Assembly (NCBI RefSeq): GCF_007859655.1
Contig: NZ_CP042304.1
Location: 4,218,501 to 4,282,500, forward strand
Length of the DNA stretch: 64,000 nucleotides
Direction: 5' to 3'
Origin: Devosia ginsengisoli
Lineage (GTDB): Bacteria; Pseudomonadota; Alphaproteobacteria; Rhizobiales; Devosiaceae
Shown here: positions 46,850-55,591 of the stretch, one piece after another
Layout: each line of letters begins with the position of its first letter
Position numbering within the stretch: the stretch's first letter is position 1
The notes under the pieces: generated by a model
What the model saw: only the letters and a program-made list of their open reading frames with translations
Told to the model about the DNA's origin: nothing
The model's database searches: none
Program-made: the position numbers and the translations under genes

Positions 46850-47761
46850 ATGGCACCATTCGACAGCGTCACGGCGCGCCTCATCCTTTTGCTGGCCGAA
46901 ACCGGCTCGATCGGCCGCGCTGCCGAGCGCGAGGGCATTGCCTCTTCGGCGGTGAGCCGCCGCGTATCCGATCTCGAAAGCCGGCTCGGCGTCGTGCTGT
47001 TCGATCGCTCGGCCCACGGCGTCAGGCTCACCAGCGCAGGCGAATCCTATGCCGAAGGCTGCCGCACCGTGCTCCGCGCCATTGCCGATCTCGATGCCGT
47101 CATGGCCGATTTCGGCGCCGGCCTGCGCGGCAGCCTGCGCCTGGCCTGCACCAGTTCGGCCCTCACCGGCCGCCTGCCGGAACTCTTGGCGCGCTACGCC
47201 GCCAAGCATGACGGCATCGTCCTCGACATCCAGGAAATGGGCGCCGCCAAGGCGCTGCTGGCGCTGGACGAGGGCAGGGCGGATATCGCCATTGTCTCGG
47301 ACAATTACGATTTCACCCGCTTCGAGATCAAAGCCTTCGAGGATGATCGCGTCTGGGTCCTGGCCCCGCCCGATCACCCGCTCGCCGGCCAGATCGAGCC
47401 GCGCAAGGATATCGGCTTCGGCACTGTGATCGATTACCCGATCGTCGGCATCCATCAGGCCGGCTCGCTCGATCGGCTGGTGGCCGAAGCGGCCCGCAAG
47501 GCCGGCAAGCCGCTAGCCGAAAGCGTTCGCGTCGAGAGCTTCCCCGCTTTGGTCCGCATGGTCGAAGCCGGTTTCGGCATCGGCTTCCTGCGCTCCACCA
47601 GCCTCCACCTGCTGGCCGGCACCGACCTCGTCTGCGCGCCCCTGGCCGAGCCTTGGGCCCTGCGCCAACTGCTCGTCGCCCGTCGCAAGACCTCGCCCCT
47701 CTCAGCCGCCATGAAGAGTTTCATCGCCCTGTGCAGCGAAACCTATGTGCCAAGCGTCTAG
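46850..47761 (+). CDS. LysR family transcriptional regulator
   Basis: The 303-residue protein has the LysR N-terminal winged helix (ETGSIGRAAEREGIASSAVSRRVSDLESRLG) and a two-lobed effector domain. The start ATG 46850 has GGGAGA eight bases upstream; earlier starts in frame run through the TauE gene. It follows TauE/SafE directly and may control it. The effector is unknown. Confidence 0.92.
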   Translation: MAPFDSVTARLILLLAETGSIGRAAEREGIASSAVSRRVSDLESRLGVVLFDRSAHGVRLTSAGESYAEGCRTVLRAIADLDAVMADFGAGLRGSLRLACTSSALTGRLPELLARYAAKHDGIVLDIQEMGAAKALLALDEGRADIAIVSDNYDFTRFEIKAFEDDRVWVLAPPDHPLAGQIEPRKDIGFGTVIDYPIVGIHQAGSLDRLVAEAARKAGKPLAESVRVESFPALVRMVEAGFGIGFLRSTSLHLLAGTDLVCAPLAEPWALRQLLVARRKTSPLSAAMKSFIALCSETYVPSV

Positions 47762-47850
47762 GTGGTTGCGTCGAGATATCCCCGGTCTCGGAACCGGGTG
47801 TATTCTTGCTTGCGACACTTGATCCCTTTCGCCTTCCGCCCCGCCGTCCT

Positions 47851-48243
47851 ATGAGTAGCCACATGCACCAGACTCGCAGCATCGGCAGGGAGATCGGGAC
47901 GGCTTTCGCCGTGCTGGCTATCTATCTGCTGACGGTGCTGGCGCCGATGCACCATGCCCGCGCCAGCCAGCTCGCCTTCGAAGAGCTGGGCTATGCCACG
48001 ATCGAAGCCAGCTGGGTGCTCTGTACGCCATCAGGCATCGACGGCCAGGACAATGACGTTCTCGTCGCCAAATGCCCGGCGACCGGTGTCGGCAAGACCG
48101 ACCTGGTCCTGCCCACGCTCGACGCCGTGCCGGTCAGCCACCAAATCGCACTGGCCGCCTCGATCGCCACGACGTTCCCGGCTTTCCTGCCGCGCACCAT
48201 CGCGCCGCCATCCGGCCCGCGCGCCCCTCCGGTTTCGGTCTGA
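47851..48243 (+). CDS. DUF2946-like small membrane protein, probable copper-homeostasis accessory
   Basis: The 130-residue protein has one N-terminal transmembrane segment (GTAFAVLAIYLLTVLAPMHHA) and a C-terminal GPRAPPVSV, resembling the RAPP-type end of DUF2946 proteins. Two cysteines (VLCTP, AKCPAT) lie in the extracytoplasmic part. It is directly upstream of a PCu(A)C copper chaperone and an SCO protein, which is the usual company of this family. Function is inferred. Confidence 0.68.
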   Translation: MSSHMHQTRSIGREIGTAFAVLAIYLLTVLAPMHHARASQLAFEELGYATIEASWVLCTPSGIDGQDNDVLVAKCPATGVGKTDLVLPTLDAVPVSHQIALAASIATTFPAFLPRTIAPPSGPRAPPVSV

Positions 48244-48294
48244 CCCACCCGCCTTGCGGCCGTCCAGATCACTCAAAATCACCGGAACATCATC

Positions 48295-48780
48295 ATGATC
48301 AAACTGCTTCGCGCTGCCCTTGCGGCCGCCATCCTCGTCGCCACGCCCGCTTTCGCCCATAATGGCGTCACCCATCTCGGCGACATCAACATCTCGCTGC
48401 CCTTCACCCGCGCCACCCTGCCCAACGCGCCGGTGGCCGGCGGCTTCCTCACCATCGAGAATATCGGCACCGAGCCGGACCGCCTGGTCTCGGTCACGTC
48501 AGACATTGCTGGCGAAACCCAGATCCATGAAATGGCCATGCAGGGCGACGTCATGAAGATGCGCCCCCTCGCCGATGGGCTCGAAATCCCGGCCGGCGAA
48601 ACCGTCGTTCTCGCCCCCGGCGGCTTCCACATCATGTTCATGGGCCTCAAGCAGACCCTGGTCGAAGGCGAAACCGTCGCCGTCACCCTGACCTTCGAAA
48701 AGGCCGGCTCGGTCGAAATCCTGCTGCCGGTCGAAGCCGCCGCGGCCGATGCGCCGACGGCCATGGAGCATGCACACTGA
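48295..48780 (+). CDS. Copper chaperone PCu(A)C
   Basis: The 161-residue periplasmic protein has a signal peptide (LLRAALAAAILVATPAFA) and copper ligands His78, Met89, His112 and Met114 in the PCu(A)C arrangement. It delivers Cu(I) to the CuA site of cytochrome oxidase, often with SCO. It ends with an AMEHAH tail that could add ligands. The stop overlaps the SCO start in TGATG. Confidence 0.93.
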   Translation: MIKLLRAALAAAILVATPAFAHNGVTHLGDINISLPFTRATLPNAPVAGGFLTIENIGTEPDRLVSVTSDIAGETQIHEMAMQGDVMKMRPLADGLEIPAGETVVLAPGGFHIMFMGLKQTLVEGETVAVTLTFEKAGSVEILLPVEAAAADAPTAMEHAH

Positions 48781-49370
48781 TGGCTCTCCGCACCATCCGT
48801 ACCTGGCTCTGGGTGGCGGTCATCGCGCTGGCGCTGACGGGAGGCACGGCTGCCTTCCTGCTGCGCCAGTCGCCGCCCGCCAGCGGCTTCGGCGTCGCCC
48901 AGTTCGACCTGGTCGACCAGAATGGCAAGCCGGTCGATGAGACCGTCTTTGTCGGCCACCCCTCGGCTTTGTTCTTCGGCTTCACCCATTGCCCCGAAGT
49001 CTGCCCCACCACCCTGGCCGAAATGAGCGCCTGGTTCGACGCCCTGGGCGATGACGGCGCCGACCTCCGCGCCTGGTTCGTCAGCATCGACCCCGAACGC
49101 GATACGCCCGAAGTGCTGGGCGATTATGTGAGCTGGGTCAGCGACCGCATCACCGGCATTACCGGTGCGCCCGATCAGATCGATGTTCTGGCCGATGCCT
49201 GGGGTGTGTTCCACGAAAAGGTGCCGCTGGAAGGCGGCGACTACACCATGGACCACACTGCCTCGGTCTTCCTGCTCGATGCCAACGGCCAGTTCCAGGG
49301 CACCATCGCCTACCGCGAGGATATGGCGACGGCTTTGGGCAAGCTGCGCAACCTGCTCGCCAAGTCCTGA
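48780..49370 (+). CDS. SCO family copper/thiol protein
   Basis: The 196-residue thioredoxin-fold protein is anchored by an N-terminal helix (LWVAVIALALTGGTAAFLL) and has the copper and redox CPEVC (Cys71, Cys75) plus the conserved histidine in YTMDHTASVF. It assists assembly of the CuA site of cytochrome oxidase. It is translationally coupled to the PCu(A)C gene by TGATG. Confidence 0.93.
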   Translation: MALRTIRTWLWVAVIALALTGGTAAFLLRQSPPASGFGVAQFDLVDQNGKPVDETVFVGHPSALFFGFTHCPEVCPTTLAEMSAWFDALGDDGADLRAWFVSIDPERDTPEVLGDYVSWVSDRITGITGAPDQIDVLADAWGVFHEKVPLEGGDYTMDHTASVFLLDANGQFQGTIAYREDMATALGKLRNLLAKS

Positions 49371-49410
49371 TACGCGTGCCCGATCCGATTAAGTTCGGGT
49401 CGGGCAATTT

Positions 49411-49440
49411 AAAGATGACAGGCTGCGTCATATTATCTTT
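49411..49440. promoter_or_regulatory. Inverted repeats AAAGAT..ATCTTT and ATGAC-N7-GTCAT upstream of siderophore operon
   Basis: ATGAC (49415-49419) and GTCAT (49427-49431) are separated by seven bases, inside AAAGAT (49411-49416) and ATCTTT (49435-49440). Located about 93 bases upstream of the binding protein, it is a candidate metal-responsive operator (for example iron), not matched confidently to a named box. Confidence 0.4.
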
Positions 49441-49532
49441 TGACTCCGCCAATCGCTGTGGCTACGAAACCGGACAGACGCGATCATGTTTGTTCGCGCG
49501 CCCCGTTCACTGCACCCGATTGGAAGAATCAG

Positions 49533-50453
49533 ATGCTCAACCGCTCTCCCGCCATTCTCGCCGCTTTCGTTGCCGGCGCTCTGTCACTCACGGCCATGAC
49601 CGCCGTCGCGCAGGACAAGGTCATCACCCACCCGCAGGGCGAAACCACCATTTCGGGCGTGCCCGCCAAGGTGCTGGTGCAGGATTGGGCCGCCTTCGAC
49701 AATCTCAACGCTCTCGGCGTGGCCGTTGCCGGTGTCCCGTCCTCCAACGGTCCGAGCTATCTCGCCGACGCCGTTCCGGCCGACGCCCTCCCACTCGGCT
49801 CGCTGTTCGAGCCTGACTTCGAAGGCATTGCCGCTGCCGAAGCCGATGTCTATTTCGTCGCCGCCCGCTCGGCCTCGGCCTACGAGACCTCCAAGGATCT
49901 GGTCCCCACCATCGATCTGAGCGTCAACAACGGCGCCATCATCGAAGGCGTCAAGGCCAACATCACCAAGCTCGGCGAAGTCTTCGACCTGCAGGACAAG
50001 GCCGCCGAACTCAACGCCGCGCTCGACGCCAAGGTCGATGAAGTCAAGGCCGCTGCCGCCGGCAAGGGCGATGCCCTGGTCCTGGTCACCAATGCCGGTA
50101 ATCTGGGCGTCTATGGCCCCGATTCACGCGTCTCCTGGGTCTATAACGAAGTAGGTATCGCCTCGGCCCTCGCCGATGTGAAGGACGGCGATCATGGCGG
50201 CGATGCCGTCTCGTTCGAATTCCTGCTCGAAGTGAATCCCGACTGGGTCTTCGTCGTCGACCGCGATGCCGGTACCGGCGAAAACACCGGCGCCGCTGCT
50301 GCCCTGCTCGACAACGAGCTGTTCAACCAAACCACCGCCGCTCAGCAAGGCCACATCGTCTATCTCGACCCCCAGGCCGCCTACATCACCATGCATGGCT
50401 ACCAGGGCGTGATGCTGCTGCTCGACCAGGTCCTCGCCGGTCTCAACGGCTAA
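49533..50453 (+). CDS. Ferric-siderophore ABC transporter substrate-binding protein
   Basis: The 306-residue periplasmic protein of the FatB/YclQ/CeuE type has a signal peptide (MLNRSPAILAAFVAGALSLTA) and a two-lobed helical domain with EPDFEGIAAAEADVYFVAAR. The start ATG 49533 has GGAAGA upstream; an earlier frame start at 49440 adds an unlikely leader. It binds a ferric siderophore or heme-like ligand; catecholate siderophores are typical for this branch, but this is inferred. Separated from the permeases by a palindromic repeat. Confidence 0.9.
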   Translation: MLNRSPAILAAFVAGALSLTAMTAVAQDKVITHPQGETTISGVPAKVLVQDWAAFDNLNALGVAVAGVPSSNGPSYLADAVPADALPLGSLFEPDFEGIAAAEADVYFVAARSASAYETSKDLVPTIDLSVNNGAIIEGVKANITKLGEVFDLQDKAAELNAALDAKVDEVKAAAAGKGDALVLVTNAGNLGVYGPDSRVSWVYNEVGIASALADVKDGDHGGDAVSFEFLLEVNPDWVFVVDRDAGTGENTGAAAALLDNELFNQTTAAQQGHIVYLDPQAAYITMHGYQGVMLLLDQVLAGLNG

Positions 50454-50474
50454 GCCACAGACTCTTGCGTATGT

Positions 50475-50588
50475 GACTCACCCCACCCTCATTCCCTCCC
50501 CATCAAGGGGAGGGAGGCGCCAGCTCCGATGCCGGTGTTCATCGTCTCCCTCCCCCTTGTGGGGAGGGATCAAGGGTGGGGGTGAGCC
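50475..50588. repeat. Class B palindromic repeat inside the siderophore operon
   Basis: GACTCACCCCACCCTCATTCC and the inverse GGGTGGGGGTGAGCC bound two TCCCC/GGGGA hairpins. It lies between the binding-protein gene and the first permease. Confidence 0.85.
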
Positions 50589-50614
50589 ACACGCACCGCA
50601 TCCAAAGGAAAAGC

Positions 50615-51577
50615 ATGCGCTGGCTCGGCCTTGCCATTGTGGTGACCATCGTTCTGGCCATCATCAGCCTCTTCGTCGGCGTCAGCGACGTGTCGCTGGG
50701 CGCGCTGCTGTCCTCCAGCCCCGAAGATCGCCCCATGCAGGTGCTGCTGATCAGCCGCATCCCGCGCACCCTCGCCATCATCCTCTCCGGCGCCTCCATG
50801 GCCATTGCCGGGCTGGTGATGCAGATGGTCGTGCGCAATCGCTTCGTCGAGCCTTCCACCGCGGGCACCACCGAATCCGCCAGCCTCGGCTTTCTCGTCA
50901 TAACCCTGCTGGCACCCGGCTGGCCGCTCATGGGCAAGATGCTGGTTTCAGCGCTGTTCGCCCTGGCCGGCACGGCCCTGTTCCTGCGCATCCTGCGGTC
51001 AGTGCCCCTGCGCGACGTGCTGCTCGTGCCGCTGGTCGGCATCATGCTGGGTGGCATTATCGGCGCCGTCACCGCCTTCATCGCCTATCGCTACGGCCTC
51101 ATGGCGTCGCTCCTTGCCTGGAGCATGGGCGACTTCTCCGGCATCCTCCGCGGCCGCTACGAACTGCTGTGGATTGGCCTCGCCTGCTGCATCCTCGCCT
51201 ATATCGCCGCCGACCGTTTCACCGTGGCCGGCATGGGCAAGGATTTCACCACCAATCTGGGCCTCAATTACCAGCGCGTCATGGTGCTGGGGCTGATCAT
51301 CGTCTCGCTGGTCAGCGCCGTCGTGCTGGTCTCGGTCGGCTCCATCCCCTTCCTCGGCCTCATCGTGCCCAATCTGGTCAGCCTGATGGTCGGTGACAAT
51401 ATGCGGCGCACCGTGCCCTGGGTCGCCCTGGGCGGCGCCGGTTTCGTGCTGGCCTGCGACATCATCGGCCGCATCGTGCGCTATCCCTACGAAATCCCGA
51501 TCAGCGTCGTGGTCGGTGTGATCGGCAGCATGATCTTCCTGTTTCTCCTGCTCCGGACGCGCCGTTATGCTGCATGA
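50615..51577 (+). CDS. Ferric-siderophore ABC transporter permease (FecCD family)
   Basis: The 320-residue permease has about nine to ten helices, the FecCD segments LISRIPRTLAIILSGASMAIAGLVMQ and the coupling PFLGLIVPNLVSLMVGDNMR. ATG 50615 follows AAAGGAAA. It ends with an 11-base overlap with the second permease. The two permeases form the heterodimeric channel. Confidence 0.92.
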   Translation: MRWLGLAIVVTIVLAIISLFVGVSDVSLGALLSSSPEDRPMQVLLISRIPRTLAIILSGASMAIAGLVMQMVVRNRFVEPSTAGTTESASLGFLVITLLAPGWPLMGKMLVSALFALAGTALFLRILRSVPLRDVLLVPLVGIMLGGIIGAVTAFIAYRYGLMASLLAWSMGDFSGILRGRYELLWIGLACCILAYIAADRFTVAGMGKDFTTNLGLNYQRVMVLGLIIVSLVSAVVLVSVGSIPFLGLIVPNLVSLMVGDNMRRTVPWVALGGAGFVLACDIIGRIVRYPYEIPISVVVGVIGSMIFLFLLLRTRRYAA

Positions 51578-52580
51578 ACCGGCACGCGAGTTTGTCGAAC
51601 CGCGCGGTCGTGGCGCCCGGGCCATGCGGCTCTCGCGCCCCGCTTTCGTCCTCATCGTCCTGAGCCTGCTGGCTTTGGTCTCCATCGCCTGCTTCATGAC
51701 GCTCGGCGCCAAGGGCAACTGGAGCTTCGTGATCTCGTTCCGCGGCAAGAAGCTCGCCTCGCTCCTGCTCGTGGCCTATGCGGTGGCTGTCTCCACCGTC
51801 CTGTTCCAGACCGTCACCAATAACCGCATTCTGACGCCCTCCATCATGGGCTTCGACGCCCTCTATGTGCTGATCAAGACCGGCGTCGTCTTCTTCCTCG
51901 GCGTCGGCGCGCTGACATCAATCGATTCCCAGATGCAGTTCGGCCTCGAAGTGCTGGTCATGGTGGCCTTTTCCGGCCTGTTGTTCCGCTGGCTGTTCCT
52001 CGGCGAGGAAAGAAGCCTGCACCTGCTGGTGCTGGTCGGCATCGTCTTCGGCATCCTGTTCCGCAGCCTCAGCCAGTTCATGCAACGCATGCTCGATCCC
52101 GGCGCCTTCAACGTGCTGCAGGACACCTTCTTCGCCAGCTTCGCCACCACCGACCCCACCCTGTTGGCTATCTCAGCGATCATCGTCGGCCTCGTGACAA
52201 TAGTGGCGCTGCGCATGCTGCACAGTTTCGATGTGCTCTCGCTCGGCCGCGCCCATGCCATCAATCTGGGCGTCGACTATCGGCGCACCGTCGTCATCAT
52301 CCTGATCCTGGTGTCGATCCTCGTCGCCGTCTCCACGGCCTTGGTCGGCCCCATCACCTTCTTCGGCCTCCTGGTGGCGACGCTCGCCCATTCCCTGATC
52401 GGCAATAGCCGCCATCACTATGTGCTGCCGGCCGCCGTCCTGCTGGCCGTGGTCTGCCTCGTGGGCGGGCAGACCCTGCTCGAACGTGTCTTCGAGTTCG
52501 ACACGGCCCTGTCCATCATCATCGAATTTCTGGGCGGCATCGTCTTCATCGCCCTCGTCCTGCGGAGAGCTGCCCGATGA
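51567..52580 (+). CDS. Ferric-siderophore ABC transporter permease, second subunit
   Basis: The 337-residue protein has about nine helices and FecCD motifs (FGLLVATLAHSLIG). Its first 19 residues (MLHEPAREFVEPRGRGARA) are encoded by DNA that resembles the class A repeat arm (TGTCGAACCGCGCGGTCGTGG against CGTCGAACCACGAGGGCGTGG), so the leader could be repeat-derived. The true start may be the ATG at 51624 (MRLSRPAFVL) rather than 51567; neither has a strong ribosome site. The stop overlaps the ATPase start in ATGA. Confidence 0.88.
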   Translation: MLHEPAREFVEPRGRGARAMRLSRPAFVLIVLSLLALVSIACFMTLGAKGNWSFVISFRGKKLASLLLVAYAVAVSTVLFQTVTNNRILTPSIMGFDALYVLIKTGVVFFLGVGALTSIDSQMQFGLEVLVMVAFSGLLFRWLFLGEERSLHLLVLVGIVFGILFRSLSQFMQRMLDPGAFNVLQDTFFASFATTDPTLLAISAIIVGLVTIVALRMLHSFDVLSLGRAHAINLGVDYRRTVVIILILVSILVAVSTALVGPITFFGLLVATLAHSLIGNSRHHYVLPAAVLLAVVCLVGGQTLLERVFEFDTALSIIIEFLGGIVFIALVLRRAAR

Positions 52581-53335
52581 TCGTCACATCACAGGTCACC
52601 AAGTCCTATGGCGCGACCGCGGTTGTCGATGGCGTCAGCCTCACGCTGCCATCCGGCGGCATAACCTCCATCATCGGCCCCAATGGCGCCGGCAAATCGA
52701 CGCTTCTCTCTATGGTCAGCCGCCTCATGGCGATGGACAAGGGCAGTGTCACCGTGGATGGGCTCGACGTCACCAGCACGCCCAGCGATGTGCTGGCGCG
52801 GCGCCTCTCCATCCTGCGCCAGGAAAACCACATGACCGCGCGCCTTACCGTGCGCGACCTCGTGAGCTTCGGACGCTATCCCTATACCAAGGGCCGCCTC
52901 ACCCTGGACGACAAGCGCCATATCGACGAGGCCATCACCTATCTCAACCTGGTCGACCTGGCCGACCGCTTCCTCGACGAACTGTCAGGCGGCCAGCGCC
53001 AGCGCGCCTTCGTCGCCATGGTCCTCTGCCAGGACACCGACTACGTGCTGCTCGACGAGCCGCTCAACAATCTCGACATGAAGCACGCCATGGGCATGAT
53101 GAAGCTGCTGCGCAAGGCGGCCAACGAGTTGGGCAAGACCGTGGTCCTGGTCCTGCACGACATCAATTTCGCCTCATGGTATTCCGACTACATCGTGGCC
53201 ATGAAACACGGCAAGGTCGTCAATCAAGGCCCGGCCGAGCACATGATAAACCCCGCCGTGCTGTCCGAAATCTATGACATGGAGATCAAGGTCCACGAAA
53301 TCGGCGGCCAGCGGATTTCGGTCTATTACGAATAG
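52577..53335 (+). CDS. Ferric-siderophore ABC transporter ATP-binding protein
   Basis: The 252-residue ATPase has Walker A GPNGAGKS at 34-41, signature LSGGQ at 136-140, Walker B YVLLDEP at 156-162 and the switch His in HDINFASWYSDYIVAMK, typical of FepC/FhuC/YclP-type ATPases. It overlaps the permease stop by four bases and ends the four-gene operon, followed by a class D repeat. Confidence 0.94.
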   Translation: MIVTSQVTKSYGATAVVDGVSLTLPSGGITSIIGPNGAGKSTLLSMVSRLMAMDKGSVTVDGLDVTSTPSDVLARRLSILRQENHMTARLTVRDLVSFGRYPYTKGRLTLDDKRHIDEAITYLNLVDLADRFLDELSGGQRQRAFVAMVLCQDTDYVLLDEPLNNLDMKHAMGMMKLLRKAANELGKTVVLVLHDINFASWYSDYIVAMKHGKVVNQGPAEHMINPAVLSEIYDMEIKVHEIGGQRISVYYE

Positions 53336-53358
53336 CGACGCCGCCATTCACCCATCGT

Positions 53359-53433
53359 GTCATTCCCGCGAGGGCGGGAATCCACCCTTTGGATGGCTCA
53401 GCAAGAATGGATTCCCGCCTTCGCGGGAATGAC
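53359..53433. repeat. Class D palindromic repeat (GTCATTCCCGC type)
   Basis: GTCATTCCCGCGAGGGCGGGAAT at the left and ATTCCCGCCTTCGCGGGAATGAC at the right form two inverted arms, each itself palindromic. It is the only copy in this window and differs from class C. It lies between the siderophore operon and the VOC gene. Confidence 0.85.
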
Positions 53434-53480
53434 TCCATGGGTTAGGTTGCTTCAAATACCCATCCTGCCAGGAGCCGCCC

Positions 53481-53879
53481 ATGAAGCCGTCGATTTCCAT
53501 TATCACCATCGGCGTCGATGACCTGGAGCGGGCCTTCGCCTTCTATCGTGCCCTGTTCGACATTGCCGACGAACAGATCGGGGCAGGGGAGGACCATGTG
53601 GCCTTCTTCTTCCCCAACGACTTCTCCTTCGTGCTCTTCCCGCGCGAGCAGATCGCCCAGACGGCGGGCAAGGATGTTGCAATATCAGGCACGCCCGGCT
53701 TCGTGCTCAGCCACCAGGCCGCCAGCCCCGCCGAAGTCGATGATATCCTGCGCAGGGTCCTCGTGGCCGGCGGCGCCATCGTCACCGAAGCTACCCAGTC
53801 CGAATGGGGCTATTCCGCCTATTTCGAAGACAGCGAAGGCAATGTCTGGGAACTGATGGCCCAGCCGCCGGCGAACTGA
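53481..53879 (+). CDS. VOC family protein (glyoxalase/dioxygenase-like)
   Basis: The 132-residue protein has two beta-alpha-beta-beta-beta halves of the vicinal oxygen chelate fold (VDDLERAFAFYRALFDIA and YFEDSEGNVWELM with a conserved late glutamate). The usual N-terminal metal histidine is not obvious, so it may be a non-enzymatic or antibiotic-binding variant. Its function is not known. It is not clearly co-transcribed with the siderophore genes because of the intervening repeat. Confidence 0.85.
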   Translation: MKPSISIITIGVDDLERAFAFYRALFDIADEQIGAGEDHVAFFFPNDFSFVLFPREQIAQTAGKDVAISGTPGFVLSHQAASPAEVDDILRRVLVAGGAIVTEATQSEWGYSAYFEDSEGNVWELMAQPPAN

Positions 53880-53892
53880 GGCTGAGCTATCG

Positions 53893-54024
53893 TGCCACGC
53901 CCTCGTGGTTCGAGGCGCTGAAGAAGCGCACCTCACCATGAGGACTGTTGCTACAACGAGTTCCCAGTAGCCCTCATGGTGAGGTGCGAGCTCTTCGCGA
54001 GCCTCGAACCACGAGGGCGTGGCG
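53893..54024. repeat. Class A palindromic repeat, paired copy
   Basis: TGCCACGCCCTCGTGGTTCG and its complement enclose CACCTCACCATGAGG and its inverse; the arms are slightly different from the 2005 and 37283 copies. It separates the plus-strand VOC gene from the minus-strand coiled-coil operon. Confidence 0.85.
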
Positions 54025-54030
54025 CGCCGC

Positions 54031-55587
54031 CTAAAACCCGCCACCCGTCTTGAAGCCTGAATGCTTGCGCGTGCCCACCGAGCCGGTGCGCGGGCGTGAA
54101 AATACGCCCCCGCTCGACCCGCCGCCCCAGCCACCGCCGAAGCCGCCCTTGCTCTTGCTGCGGGATTTGCTGCTGCCGCCCCCGCCGCCAAAGCTGGAAT
54201 CGGGCCAGTTGAACGTGTTGCCGCCGGCTTCGGGCCAGGGTGAATTGCTGCGCTGCCGCCCATTATTGGGCAGGCCCACGCCGCCGCCCCAGTCGGTCGT
54301 GCCGGCGCTCCAGTTCTGGCTGCGCCGCCACTGGTCCCAATAGGAGGCGGCCGAAATGCCGCCGCGCAGGAAGTCGTTGAGCACATCCCCGACCAGCTTC
54401 TCGTCGCGGAAGGTCGAGCGCGGATCGTCGAACCGCTGCTTCTTGAATTCCCACTGGATGTCTTCCAGCTCCCGCCGCCGCGCCGCCAGCGTCTTGAGGC
54501 GCTCATTCTGCTCGCGGGTTTCCCCTTGCTCCTCGCGGGCGCGGGCGCGGGCATCGTCGATCTGGGCCACGATCGTGTCGTCCTGCCCGGTGCGCGTGCG
54601 GCGCGCCTCGGCCAGGAGCGTCTGGATATCCTCCCGCCCCAGCGCCGTCGCCAGCTCGTTCAGCGCCCCTTCAAGGGCCGGATTGCCACCCTGCGACAGC
54701 ACGCCGAGCGTCTTGGCGGTTTCGTCGCGCTGGTCTTCCGCCGCGACGATTTCGGCATCGAGCGCGTCGATCTTCTTCTGGCTCGCCTCCATGGCCTGGC
54801 GGATCGGCTTGCCGCCGGCAGTGTCGATCGCCGCCATTTCCAGCGTGTCGACCTCTGCTTCGGCCGCCTTGGCATTCTCGATCTGTCGCTCGGCATGCTC
54901 GCGCAGCCGCAGCGGAATTTCGTTCAGCATGGCAAAGTTCGGCCGCGCCTTCTGGAAGCCGACCAGATTGGCCACCAGGCCGTCGAAATAGCGGATGAGG
55001 TTGTTGGCGCGATAGCTGGCCGTGCCATAGCCGGCTTCCCACAGATAGATGAATAGCGGATCGTCGCGATAAGGCTTGCCCTTCTCGTCGCGGTCGGTCT
55101 CGGCCTGCTCGGTCTTGCGCATCGATTGCGCCGCCACATCGGCCAGTTCGGTCGCCCGGCTGCGCTTGGCGGCAAATTCGGGGTCCTTGGCGATTCTGTC
55201 GCCCAGCTTTGCTGCCAGCGCCTTCAGCTCGGCCTGGTGCCCCTCGAACGCCTTCAGCGTCTCCGCCCGGTCGGCGGTCAGCCTGGCCAGCGCCGCATCG
55301 ATCCCGGCAACGTCCTTTTCCGCCTTGCTCAGGTCCTTGGCATGGGCCTTGAGCATATCGCGCGCCTTGTTCTCGGCCGCAGAAATGGTGCCGTCGAGTT
55401 CCCCCTGCACGGCCGGATCGAGCCGCAATTGCGCCAGCTGGCGGAACAATTCGGCCTCGTTCTCGCGGATCTTGCCCAGCTTTTCGGCCGAACGTGCCAG
55501 CCGCCGGGTGATTTCCTCTTCCTCGCGCCTGATATCGCGCATCGCCTCGTCCAGGCTCGCCAGCGCTTCGGGTCCACGGATGCTCAT
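54031..55587 (-). CDS. Uncharacterised coiled-coil protein with Gly/Ser-rich tail
   Basis: I do not recognise a named family. The 518-residue protein is almost entirely coiled coil from about 10 to 390 (long Glu/Arg/Lys/Ala heptads, for example EEEITRRLARSAEKLGKIRENEAELFRQLAQL in separated blocks). A short folded insert lies near DPLFIYLWEAGYGTASYRANNLIRYFDG (about 175-205), and the C-terminal 80 residues are Gly/Ser/Trp-rich, with SSFGGGGGSS and FGGGWGGGSSGG. No signal or transmembrane segment is seen. It is last in a three-gene operon after the DUF6384-like protein, 4 bases apart. A structural or scaffold role on the membrane system is inferred. Confidence 0.75.
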   Translation of the reverse strand: MSIRGPEALASLDEAMRDIRREEEEITRRLARSAEKLGKIRENEAELFRQLAQLRLDPAVQGELDGTISAAENKARDMLKAHAKDLSKAEKDVAGIDAALARLTADRAETLKAFEGHQAELKALAAKLGDRIAKDPEFAAKRSRATELADVAAQSMRKTEQAETDRDEKGKPYRDDPLFIYLWEAGYGTASYRANNLIRYFDGLVANLVGFQKARPNFAMLNEIPLRLREHAERQIENAKAAEAEVDTLEMAAIDTAGGKPIRQAMEASQKKIDALDAEIVAAEDQRDETAKTLGVLSQGGNPALEGALNELATALGREDIQTLLAEARRTRTGQDDTIVAQIDDARARAREEQGETREQNERLKTLAARRRELEDIQWEFKKQRFDDPRSTFRDEKLVGDVLNDFLRGGISAASYWDQWRRSQNWSAGTTDWGGGVGLPNNGRQRSNSPWPEAGGNTFNWPDSSFGGGGGSSKSRSKSKGGFGGGWGGGSSGGVFSRPRTGSVGTRKHSGFKTGGGF

Positions 55588-55591
55588 TGCC

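Noticed and set aside
45977..47761. 594-codon frame that would fuse upstream DNA with the LysR gene
   Set aside because: It reads through TauE in a wrong frame. The LysR protein starts at ATG 46850 with a ribosome site.
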